Shown here: piece by piece, positions 10,339-23,573 of the stretch
How the letters are laid out: each line of letters starts with the position of its first letter
Position numbering within the stretch: the first letter of the stretch is position 1
NCBI GenBank assembly: GCA_963969365.1
Contig: OZ017748.1
Location: 3,469,001 to 3,533,000 of the forward strand
From: Asterochloris sp. CNOR1
Lineage: Eukaryota > Chlorophyta > Trebouxiophyceae > Trebouxiales > Trebouxiaceae
Reading direction: 5' to 3'
Length of the DNA: 64,000 nt
Notes under the pieces: model-generated
The model's input: the letters and a program-made list of their open reading frames with translations, nothing else
Database searches by the model: none
Told to the model about the DNA's origin: nothing
Translations under genes and position numbers: made by a program

Positions 10339-12201
10339 TCAGTCTGAAGCCCTTGAGTGCCAGACGATGCCATCTAGCTTCCACTCCTCAGGCCCACCGG
10401 CAGCCACAAACACCTGCATTTTAGCAGATGGTATGTCTGCAGCCCCATGAAACGTTGTCTACCAGTATTGCAGCCACACTGCCCAGAGCCTACCTTTAAG
10501 TCTACCAGTTTTGCACCCCTAGTCTCATTCTGTGCAAACAAAGTGCGGCCGCCGTCTGGGCGCCTTGCGTAGTAAGCCCCCAGGCGGCTCCTGGCCCGCC
10601 TCTGCTCATTGCCACTGCCTCTCAATGGGATGACCAGGCTGCAAATATGAGACATCTTCCCGTAGTGGCTTGGACTGAGAGGCAATCTGAGGTATGAGAG
10701 GGCCAGGCTGCAAGCCTCTAGCAGACGGGTTGCAACTCAGGCTACAAAACATTGTGGTAAGCAGTGCATGTCTTCACCCGTCAGGTCCAAACTGTATGCC
10801 ATGCTCTTCCTTGTCAATCAGTGCGAGGCCAGCACCACCCTCCTGCACGTTTGCAGTGTCAGGCAATGCGCAGGTGTCTGAGAGCCATCTGGAGTCGACA
10901 CATTACATGCAGTGCACAGGTAGGCAAACAACAGTCTACAGGGGTGCAGCAGCACAGTGCCCCACCTTTCGAAGCTTTATTGCTGGATGCTCGGTGTTGC
11001 CATCTGGCCACGTGAACAAAAACGCTGCCATTGCATTGCGCTCGTCACCTAGGCCTATCCTGAGGGATACAGGAGGTTAGGCTGCAGATGGGAGGACAGA
11101 CTGCGGATATCGCTTGTTACAAGTCAGCATGCCTGCCCAGCAGCAGACTTCACAGCCCGCAGTGGCAGTCATGGGGTCACGCTGGTCAGTGCTTGCCACA
11201 AATTTGCATGCTGAGCCAACAGCAAGCTTCACAGCCCCCTGAGGCCACGATGCTCAGGTCCTTGTCATCATCCAGAACTCCTACCCAGCAGCAGGCATCT
11301 TAGCCCCCAAAGAGGGGCTCCAATTGAGGTCAGACTGCGTAGGGCTCCTCAAGCAGCATGTGATCTAAAGCAGCAGGCGTGTGGTCCAGGATGGGCAGAG
11401 TCTCAGGAGGGATGCAAGGGCAAGGTGCTTTGCCCAGCTGCTGCTCCTGGTCCACTCTGCGTATTGGCCTTTCTGCCGGGCGCTGTGCTGCACCATGCTG
11501 CACCATGCTGTACCTGCGGCTGCTCACCATCCTCTCGGGTTGTAGCCACCCAAGACAGCCCCGCCCTCGGTCCTGGCCAGCACGACGGCTGCCCCATAAG
11601 TGTTGCACTGCTCATGGAAGGCTTCCGCCGACCACTCATGCTGCCGTGCATCATAGGCCAGCCGCAGCGGCAGCTTCTCCAGGCGTGTCCTTGCCAACAG
11701 GGGGCGAAAGAGTGCCATCTCAGCATCGTCGCCTTCCACAGGGCCGGCAAACTCGTCCAGGACTGCAGGGTACTGCTCCCATAGCGCTGGCCCCTGCAGC
11801 CGCTTCATGCCTCCTGCAGGGACAAGGGAGTTTGTGCTGCAGGCCATCGGGATGAGCCTGAGCAGGCCTGGCCAGCCAAGGCGTGATCAAGGCAAGGGCG
11901 CCGCAGCCTGGAGTGCAGCTTCGCTGCTGCTCACAAAGCTGATTGACAGACCTGGCTCCTCTGCGTCCAGGGCTGCTTTGCCGAACAGCTTCCCCACGAT
12001 TCGCGTGACGAAGTCATCTGGCCCCTCTGAGCTGCTGGCTTTCACTGTACTTCTGTGTTTTCTGCCAGATGGAGCATGCCACCTACAGAGAGTGGTTGGC
12101 CTGTGCCATTCCTGATGATTGCAGCTTGAAGGCTGACAAGAAGCCTGTGTGTGCCGAGCACTGATCATGGAAGATGTGTTCATGGCTTTGAGGTATTCCA
12201 A
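10339..12201 (-). CDS. TLDc-domain protein with probable transit peptide
   Basis: TLDc domains occur in OXR1/TBC1D24-type proteins linked to oxidative-stress tolerance and V-ATPase regulation; the role of plant and algal members is largely unknown. Exons on the minus strand: 12201-11952, 11813-11528, 11059-10966, 10842-10778, 10638-10494, 10413-10339; 304 aa, or 293 from the ATG at 12168. The N-terminal 65-70 residues are Ser/Thr/Arg/His-rich ([17 protein letters not shown]), resembling a plastid or mitochondrial transit peptide. The TLDc core is complete: [45 protein letters not shown], a G-x-G-L-A-L-I stretch and FGPDG, SRLGAYY, then the closing [11 protein letters not shown]. It converges with the VPS37A-like gene and lies 93 bp downstream of the ETF alpha stop in the same orientation. 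Confidence 0.85.
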
Positions 12202-12294
12202 GCGTCCATTCTGAGTGCCTCAGGTGGGGGAGCGAAACAGATGTGGGGAGGCGAAACAGATCAGGTCGATCGTGCTCAACCTAAAACAAGTCTG

Positions 12295-15153
<2,859 letters not shown>

Positions 15154-16257
15154 GGCTTCAAGGGAGCAGAGAAGACTCCAACAATGTTGAGATTACATGT
15201 GCCCAGCTGGCAGTCAAAGCAGCTGTGAAAACGAAAAATCTTCAACATACAAACAACCGCCTGCCGATGGTTCCTCTTGTGGTACCAGGATCTGGTCAGC
15301 AACACTAATTTGATCATCTGTGCGCGAGACGCCGTGCTGCACGGACTACACCCGTGCCAAATGCAGCTGCACAGCCACCGTCTGGGGCTAAGACACCAAT
15401 TGACAGGGTGCAAGGGCTGTAATGCACAGCTGTCTGCCCTCAGGTACTCTTGGGGTGCAGCAGCCTGACATGGGTTTCTGACACACTCTGATGACAATAG
15501 CTTGCGCTGCTTGTTTGCAGGGTCACGCGCTCTCGCATCCCCTGCCAGCGGTGCAGACGCTGCTCCTGGAGCATCAGGTGGGCCGCTGTCCTGACAGCAT
15601 TTCAGGGCAAAGCTGTGCCTGCTCTGGCCCTGGCTGCTCCCTGACACCACCCCAGACTGACCACTGTGCTGCAGATCAGCAGCAGGAACAGGAAAGCGTG
15701 AGCAGCAGCAGCAGATCATCACAGCCCCTCCTGTGCGGATGCCGCCGCCTCCGCCTCCCCCACCCCCGCCACAAGCGGTGAGCTCAGAAGTGGCCATGGC
15801 ATGTATTGTCTGTCACACTTTCGCAAAAACCATGCAGCAGGCACCTTTTGCGTTTGCAGCATCCATTGTCTTTTTACCTTTCTGAAAGTCAACACTCCTT
15901 GTTCTGCTGGTACACCATGAGCTTGGGAAGCCTGCAGCATGCTGTGAGCACCACAACTCACGCTTAAGCAGTCGCTCAGGCACTATGGTGCATTGCTGCA
16001 GCCTCCTACGCCTCCCTTCTCACGCCGAACCATCCTAGCAGCTTTGCTTGTGGGCGCTGCTGGCTGGCAGGCATGGATCCGCAGTGAGCCAACAACTGCC
16101 TGCCAGCATGTACACCCAGCATTGACAGCTATCTCCAGGCAAAGCCTGCTTGCTTGACCTCCCGCAAGAGCCACCAGTACAGAGCTGTGTTAGCACGACT
16201 GCACACGATTGTATTCCTGGCCAGAACAGACGTTCCTCTCTCTTGCTGGTCTTGCAG
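15154..16257. other. Intergenic / upstream region with a poly-proline-coding GC-rich tract
   Basis: About 1.1 kb between the ETF alpha start (minus) and the first solid exon of the plus-strand unknown gene. It should hold a divergent promoter and may hold 5' exons of the unknown gene. On the plus strand, 15715-15780 is pyrimidine-rich (gccgcctccgcctccccc type) and reads as poly-proline, ending in a good donor (gcg|gtgagc at 15778-15783). The complementary strand reads as a poly-glycine ORF that I do not believe. I could not connect this tract to the downstream exons in a consistent phase. Confidence 0.4.
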
Positions 16258-17335
16258 GTGGTCAGCTGCAGATCAGCAGCATGGGAGGCGAATTTGATTA
16301 CATCACAACTGAAAACGGCAACAGGGTGGCTATCTCACTGGATGAAAATGGGAATACCTTCATGCTGGACGCAGCAGGCAACATGTATTATGACACGGGG
16401 GATGCTCGTTTTGGAATCTACATAGTGAGTGCTTCGGCAGCACAAAGAGCTTCCAGTTGAGCATAGAGCAGGGATTGATGCTGATGAGCTACTGGGCAGA
16501 AGGCAGGGGGCCTGTGCTGCCCCAGAGCTCCCAGTGTGCCTGCACACAGCGATGTGTTCTGCCAGCTGTACCAGCTTAAGTATGCATGCTCACAGCAATG
16601 AGTGTCATGGGCTTGCAGGTGGACCCTCAAGGGCGCATGTTCAATTCCTTCACAGACGCAGAGGGCCAGGTGCAGCGCACCTTTGTAGGCAACGTGAAGG
16701 ATCTGCAAGAGGTCAACATGGACTCCATTGGCGGCATCCCCATGGATCAAATAAGGAAGGCGTACGAGGACCGGAATGGCAGCGGGGAGGGCAGCAGTCC
16801 CCCTGGCGGAAGGCCAGAGGACCGTGAGGCGGGGAAGCCAGACTCAAACAAACTGGCGTTCTTCCCAGATGTCGAGCATCCCATTGTGGTGCCGCCAGAT
16901 GCCTTGAAATCAAATGAGGTGGGTAGTCTGTGCTCCTGGGGAGATGTGCTGGTGGGCTGTGGCTGCCCTTCGCAGTGAGTGGGGGTTGGGGCCAAGCTTG
17001 GTCCATAATGTGCCGATGCATCAGGGCTGCCCTTCTGCTGGGGTGAGGCTTTCCGTTTGGAGTGTGCTGGGTACACGTACTGCAGTTTCCAGTTGTGAGG
17101 TCGTCAGCTTGGTTTAAGTCATCGGTGCTGGAGGTGCTAATGGTATTGACACCCTGCCTGCTCCTAACGCTCTGCTGCTGCTGACCTGCTGCCCTCTGCC
17201 CTGCAGAAAGGTGAGGTCATTCAGCCTCGCTACTTTGACGAGGGCGAAATCAGGAACATAAAGCGTCGCTCTTGGTTGCCCAGCTTTGGTCGCAGGAAGG
17301 ACAATACCTGGAATGCCGGGGACCCCTGGTTCTGA
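16258..17335 (+). CDS. Unrecognised protein, three 3' exons (5' end not found)
   Basis: I do not recognise this family. Three exons join in phase: 16258-16424, 16619-16918 and 17207-17335 (stop tga). The product is hydrophilic and ordered-looking: a repetitive beta-type start (NGNRVAISLDENGNTFMLDA, then AGNMYYDTGDARFG), a similar second block (VDPQGRMFNSFTDAEGQV), an acidic/glycine-rich spacer (NGSGEGSSPPGGRPEDREAG), then PDVEHPIVVPPDAL and a basic C-terminus ending NTWNAGDPWF. The two D-x-x-G-x-x-F/M units look like short beta-hairpin repeats. The first exon begins mid-codon, so at least one upstream exon is expected, perhaps with a targeting peptide; otherwise translation would start at the in-frame ATG at 16280. 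No membrane segment is visible. Confidence 0.65.
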
Positions 17336-17446
17336 TGTCATGCTGTAGCTGTCCTTTGCTTTCTCTTCTTCTTGCGCTGCAGACCTTCTGCGTTGACTGT
17401 TGCAGCAGCTGATGTCTTACCTGCGCAGCAGGCATGAAATGAAATG

Positions 17447-17725
17447 CTAGTAAGAACGCATGCTTGTTGGCTTCAACTCTTTGCCAAGCGGCAGCGCCTC
17501 ACCAGCTGCAGCTGGCTTGTCTACAATCGGTGTACCGTCCTCCTGCGGGGTTGCTGCCTCCTTGTCATGCTGCCGCTCCAGAGCTTCTGCTGCCGCCACA
17601 AGGTTCCCTGCTACATTGGCATCGGTTGTCCCCTGCAGCAACAGCCCCCTGATGCTGGCTGCCGCCTGGGCTGGTGGGCATAGCCTTTCCTCGACCAGCT
17701 GGGCCCTGCAGAACCGAGTGTCCAT
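17447..17725 (-). CDS. Possible small protein or 3' exon, unknown
   Basis: A 92-codon open frame on the minus strand with protein-like composition (LVAAAEALERQHDKEA, then TPIVDKPAAAGEALPLGKEL). The frame stays open upstream of the ATG to a possible acceptor (cctttag at about 17757-17763), which would prepend AGICITAWDTV; it may therefore be the last exon of a short minus-strand gene whose first exon I could not find. No family is recognised. The opposite strand also has an open frame here, so strand choice is tentative. Confidence 0.3.
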   Translation of the reverse strand: MDTRFCRAQLVEERLCPPAQAAASIRGLLLQGTTDANVAGNLVAAAEALERQHDKEAATPQEDGTPIVDKPAAAGEALPLGKELKPTSMRSY

Positions 17726-17982
17726 GACTGTGTCCCAAGCTGTGATGCAGATCCCAGCTAAAGGACAGCAGAGGGACGCATCAGCAAGCGGTCCAAAGGG
17801 CTTCTAGGTCACATGCCAAAATAAAGAAGAGGAGACGTGGTTTGAACGGGTTGCTAGCCGCACCGCCGTTGGTTGGCCTTGATCCAGCATGCAGGTGACC
17901 TCTGGTGTCCCCTCCCAGAGGGTCCCTGCTTTTCCCAGCTCCCACCAGCAGGCTTCATGCAGATTGCTGGCAGGGCGTTCCC

Positions 17983-20900
17983 ATGTTCAGGGACTGTCGG
18001 TGGCAGAGAAGCGAATCTGGCGCAGCCTGCCCCAGCAATGGCAGTGCAAATCCAAGAGGCAAGTCATGTGGACGGTCCCCAGAACCCGGGGCAACCATTG
18101 GCTGTCAAGCAACCTTCTGCAGCTCAGGCTCCTCTGCACTCTCAGCCAGCTTAGCCTCTGAGATACTGAATCATAGCCATGTGTGCTCCAGGACCACCTC
18201 ATCAAAGCGAAGGGGCCTTGTGGTGCGCGCAGCTCAGTCCTCATCAAACTTTGACTATGACCTGCTCATTATTGGCGCTGGTGTTGGCGGCCATGGAGCA
18301 GCCCTGCACGCCATCGAGTCAGTAAGTCCCTGGCCCCTGGATCACATTAAATCCTTGGCATTGCCTATGCTGCTGTAGCTCAGCACTACAGCTCCACGAA
18401 CCCACTCTTGAGCCTGCAAGATCTTTGGCACAGAGCCTGACAGGCATCTCCACACCACTTGCAGGGTCTCAAGGTTGGCATTGTTGAGGGACACGACATC
18501 GGCGGGACCTGTGTAAATCGCGGCTGCGTGCCCTCCAAGGCGCTGCTGGCAGCCTCTGGCAAAGTCAGGGAGCTCAAAAATGCACACCACCTCAAGTCCA
18601 TTGGCATCTCGGTCAGTGCTCTGCACTCCGCCCGTGGGAAGCCTGGCTCTGAGGCAGCTGAGCGGCTGCCCTGGCAGCTATGCCGGGAACCCGCTGTGCT
18701 CAGGCCAGCAACTTTGCCTCCTTGCTGCTCATACCTAGATTGGAAATGGTCTTTTGCATGCAGTCCCTGCCTGCCACCCGTTTTCACTTGCTGTCCAACT
18801 TGATCTGTCTCTGAGGGCACCTGTGCCTGTGTAGAAGCTGCCAAAACTACCCTCGCGCATATTCTGCGCTGTGCTTCCCTGACAATGTTGGTGCCTGCCA
18901 TGGCCTGGCCTGATCGTGTCCACTTGTGAGTTTGCGTGGCCTTGTGCCACTCTGCCCTCTACTCTGCAGACTCCTCTTGCTGCCTGCAGGTGAGCGATGT
19001 CAGCTTTGAGAGGCAGCCCATTGCAGATCATGCCACCCAGCTGGCTGCCACCATTCAGCAGAATCTCAAGCGCTCCATGGAGGGCCTTGGTGTGGTGAGT
19101 GGCACCAGCCCCTTCATTGAGCAACACCATGGGGCTGTGCACGGGGTTGCTGGGTGCAGCTTGACTTCTCTGCTTGTTAATTCTTGCACTCAGCACTGCA
19201 AGGTGCTGCTACATTTGGTCAGAGACTGTGTTCAGTGTGCACAGCGCTGCCTTCTTGGTCAGCAGAGGTCATGCTGTCGTCATCTGCAAGACCCTGCAGC
19301 CCTGCCCACTGATGTTGCTGCCCGCCTTACTGCAGGACATCTTGATTGGCCAGGCCAAGCTCATGGGCAACAACACAGTCAAGTACAGCCTGCCTGGCCG
19401 CGTTGACGTCGGCGGCACAGTGACTGCCAGAGACATCATGATTGCCACTGGCTCTGTGCCCTTCGTGCCCCCTGGCATCCCCATTGATGGCAAGACGGTG
19501 AGCTGCCCTGACAAGCTCATGTCGCCTGAGCAGACATGCTCACATGCACTGTGCAGCAGGCTGTATGAGTGCAGCCTCAACTGCACCAGAGGTCCAGGGG
19601 ATGCCCGGCAGGGACTCTGCAGCAGGCAATGTAAGAGCGGCATGCCTGATGGCCCCCGTGCCTGCCTGCATTAGAAAGCACCAACTCTGTGGTTTTGGTT
19701 CACGGAGAATTTAGCTTCCACTGCTTTCATGGTGATCCCCTGTGCTGGCCGCCCTCCGGTGCACCTGTGCGAGGCAAGAGAAGCTGCATACTGTCTCTTG
19801 CAGGTCTTCACATCAGACCATGCCCTCAAGCTGGACTGGATCCCTGACTGGATAGCGATCATCGGATCTGGCTACATCGGTCTGGAGTTCAGCGATGTCT
19901 ACACTGCACTGGGGTCTGAAGTCACGTTCATTGAGGTGAGAGCGGCTTAGGAAGGCAGCTACCCCTTCTGGTGCTTTGAGCCGAAACACCTGCCTGGCAA
20001 GCAAGGTGCAGGCCACTGTTGTATGTCTGTTGCTGCTTGGTGCTGCCTTGCTGCTTGCAGCAAACCTACAGCTGCTTGTGATCACTGCCATGCTGCTTGC
20101 ATCAACAGCAGCGCAGCTGCTGTCAGGCTAGCTGAGAGCAGCCTGTACACTGGCTGCCCGTAGGGCTTGGTGCTGCTACACCTGCAGTCATTTGGTGCTA
20201 CCTGCACTGACAGTGTGCTGACAAACTGCTGGTGCTAGAGCCTGGGCCAAGCAGGCTACTGTTCTGTGAGAGCCTGCACCACTTGGCTTGCTTACAAATG
20301 GTTAAGTTGTGTCCAGCAACCATCACAGCTGGAAGGGGCGCGCCCTAGTCATGTGGGTGCAGGCAGGGATGAGGAGCTGAGATCCCCTGTGACATCATCT
20401 GCAGGCAATGGACAAGCTGATGCCTGGCTTTGACGGCGAGATCGCCAAGCTGGCCCAGCGCGTGTTGGTCAACCCACGGCGCATTGATTGGCACACAGGT
20501 GTCCTGGCCACCAAGGTCACCCCAGGTAGGCCCGAAAGGAGCTGGTGCCAGCAGGCCTGGCGTGTCCCCGCCTGGCTGCCTCAAATCAGCTTTGACTAAC
20601 TGCTGCCTCCAGTCCTCAGCCCTGCAACTCATCGCTCCACTTTTGAGATTGGTGGTACATTGCGGTCCTGAGGCAGTCCTGACCGGGCCAGGACATAATC
20701 ATCTGCCTGTACATTCCATAGCCTGGCATGGCACCTAGCAGCAAGGCGATACCATCGAGCTGACCGGGAACTGATGGCCCCTGCTTGCAGGTGTGCCTGG
20801 CAGCAAGCCAGTCACCATCGAACTGACTGATGTGAAGACCAAGGAGGTTGTTGACACGCTGGAGGTGGATGCCTGCCTAGTGGCCACGGGCAGGGCACCT

Positions 20901-23275
20901 TACACCCAGGTCAGGATGGACCTCTCCCATTCAATTGCAGGACGCTGCGTGCAGGGCGTGTGCAAGTCCAATGTGTGGCTGGGTCTACAGAAGAGCTCTG
21001 CCTGTCTGCCTGTGGTCAACAGGCAGAGACCCTACACCCAGGCAAGCATGAGGCGCTCTGCTGAGCCCGCAGAACAGTGCCTGCAAGGTGTGCAGCACCC
21101 TTGCAGTGCAGCTCAGCCAACAAATTTAATCAGTCTGCCTCCCAGGTGGGGCAGTGTACACCCAAGTGTGCATGGGGTTTCACTGGGAACCCTTGCCTGC
21201 TGCCTGTGCAATGGCATCGCCTGGCCGACGATGACGTGTGGTGACCAATCCTGCCCTCAGGGCGCTGCCCCTTTGCCTGCGCCACACTAGAAGCTGTGGC
21301 ACTTGGGCCACAGCAACATTGAAGCAATGCTGTGAGTGAGCAGGGTCCTGATCACGGCAGCTTGTACTCCTAAGTACTTTGCATCCCATGCTGGTGGCCG
21401 GCAGGCAGGCAGTGTCTTGATGGAGAACAGGAACTCATCTGGAATGATTTGGTGCAGGGTCTGAAGATGGCATCTGTGGGCGCTCAGACAGGGCAGCACC
21501 TGCTGCGGGGTTTGATCTGGCATCTCTCGGCGCTAAGACAGGGGTGCATCCATTGCAGGGTCTCAACTTGGCGTCTGTGGGCGCTGAGACAGACAGGCGA
21601 GGCTTCGTTCCGGTCAACGAGAAGATGCAGGTGCTGGACACCAAGGGCAAGCCTGTGCCAGGCGTGTGGTGCATCGGTGATGCAAATGGTGAGACGGAGC
21701 CACAGCACAGCATGTGGCTGCTGTGTGATGCGTGCCTGCAATTTCCCTGCTGCCCATGGCTGCATCTTGCACTCCATGCTGGCATGCTGGGCCCCCGCTG
21801 GTGGGCCCACAGGCCAAACCTGAACCTGCAGGGTCATGCAGATGCCAAGCCAGCTTTGCTCCATGTGCTGCAGGCAAGTACATGCTTGCACATGCTGCCA
21901 GCGCCCAGGGCATCAGCGCCGTAGAGAACATGTGCGGGCGCCCACATGTGCTCAACCATGCCAGCGTCCCAGCTGCCTGCTTCACCCACCCCGAGGTACC
22001 TCTTGTTCTGGTCTGGAGTACTGTGACTACAAGCTTGTCCCCCCTCAGGCTGAGAGACTTCTGCAGCAGCCAGGGCGGCGCTTGGCTGTTCTGCTGACAG
22101 GCACCAGCTCCTGTGTGGCAGCTGGTGGCATTCCCAGACTAGGCGGTTCTAGGGCCTGCATCCCTGTGTGCATGCGTATAGCTGCAGTTGAGCAGCCTGC
22201 ACAAAATGGGCAGCAGCAGCCCCCTTCAGTCTTTGACACCTCTGCTCATTTGCTGGTTGCGGCAACATGGCCCCCTCACCTGGCTGTGCATGTGGTTGCA
22301 GGTCAGCTTTGTGGGCGCCACTGAGGAGCAGGCGCGGGATGTGGCTCAGAAAGCAGGCTATGGTGACAAACTTGCTGTGGTTAAGACCTCCTTCAGGGCC
22401 AACTCCAAGGTGAGACATTCAGCACACAGGGCGGCAGCTGCATCAGATGGGAGAAATCACTAAGAGCAACGAAGGGCAGAGAGCTCCCTGTTGAAACCAG
22501 CTGGGTGTTAGCTCAGCATAGAGTGCCAACTGCCAGGAGACCTTTGCGAATGAATGGAGGGCAGGGAGCCACTTGTTGTATCAGCTGGGCATTGAGCAAA
22601 GCCTGGAGTGCTGGCTGCCATGGCCCTGAGGAACCCAATCTGCTGGTGCCATGCCAGATGTGCACCAAATCTGCTGCTCCCTCCTGGGGCGCCCACCTCG
22701 CTGGCACCTTGCCCCTGACCTGCCGGGATCAACGTCACACAAGTGCTCTTCTATAGGCCTGGTGCCGTTTTGCCCAGCAACATGCCCACCTCTGTGCTGC
22801 AGGCGCTGGCAGAGAAGGAGTCCGACGGCATGGCCAAGATGATCTACCGCAAGGACACTGGAGAGATCCTGGGAGTGCACATCTTTGGTCTACATGCAGC
22901 AGATCTCATCCACGAGGCCTCAAATGCTGTTGCCACCGGGCAGACAGTGCAGGTCAGTCGGTTGGTCAACTCCTGCAACAGTCCGCCATTCAACTGTTTG
23001 GTATGAAGCACAAGCTATGGCTGTGTCCTGCTCTCCTGCCGTCAGCACCTGCAGGTGCTGGAATGCTGCCAACATGTATTTGCTGTTCTGCAAGCAGCGG
23101 CATGCTCACCTCAACTGTCTGGCTCATGCAGGACATCAAGTTCAATGTGCATGCCCACCCCACTCTGTCAGAGGTTCTTGATGAGCTGTTCAAGCAGGCT
23201 CATGTCAATGCTCTTCCTAGGCCAGATGCCAAGCCAATTGCAGCAAAGAAGATGCCTCAGGAGGCACGTGTCTGA
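17983..23275 (+). CDS. LPD1: Dihydrolipoyl dehydrogenase, plastid-type (E3 of plastid pyruvate dehydrogenase complex)
   Basis: Flavoprotein reoxidising dihydrolipoyl groups with NAD+ in the plastid pyruvate dehydrogenase complex, supplying acetyl-CoA for fatty-acid synthesis. Exons after the first: 18465-18611, 18990-19094, 19336-19497, 19804-19935, 20405-20525, 20791-20909, 21559-21688, 21874-21995, 22302-22409, 22803-22952, 23132-23275. All phases close. The first exon ends at 18321; from the in-frame ATG at 17983 the protein is 592 aa with a long Ser/Arg-rich extension suited to a transit peptide, but the true start is unsettled (another frame opens at ATG 17889). FAD-binding [12 protein letters not shown], redox disulfide [19 protein letters not shown]-binding [11 protein letters not shown], second FAD contact CIGDANG, and the catalytic His-Glu region [10 protein letters not shown] are all present. 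[11 protein letters not shown] is characteristic of the plastid rather than the mitochondrial isoform. Confidence 0.93.
20890..21558 (+). repeat. Intron with decayed copies of both its flanking splice junctions
   Basis: The LPD intron 20910-21558 contains copies of its own edges. On the donor side, the exon end tacacccag recurs at about 21030 (ctacacccaggcaagc) and 21153 (tacacccaagtgtg). On the acceptor side, the start of the next exon (ggtctcaacttggcgtctg) has two diverged forerunners at about 21458-21491 (ggtctgaagatggcatctg) and 21510-21540 (gtttgatctggcatctctc), with a spacing of about 50 bp. The copies have lost the reading frame. Confidence 0.75.
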
Positions 23276-23573
23276 GAGAAACTCCAAATAGAGAGCTGAG
23301 CGTGATTGAGATGCATGTATCAAAGCTTGTCCAGCAAGGCCCCAGTCTCCGAGGATTGTATCCATGAAGTGTGAGGCTGACTTCTTGACATTCTTTAGCC
23401 AATGAATTGCAAATAGGGGCAGGGATTCTAAAAATCTGAACGTGTTTGATCACGGTTTGCTGGGTCTGCACTGCAGGAGCTTGTCTCCTAGGCCAGTGAG
23501 AGCGCCAGAAGCCAATGTGTCACCCCATTCGCAGCTTTGACCTGAAGATGTGAAGTCCTCTGCCCCAAGGAGA
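23276..23573. other. Intergenic region LPD / THADA
   Basis: About 300 bp between the LPD stop and the first ATG of the THADA frame, both plus strand. It should hold the LPD 3' UTR and the THADA promoter. I see no further coding or RNA feature. Confidence 0.5.

Noticed and set aside
16425-16460. U6 snRNA-like 5' stem (gtgcttcggcagcac similarity)
   Set aside because: Only the short hairpin matches; the ACAGAGA box and the rest of U6 are absent, and the site is an intron donor of a coding gene.
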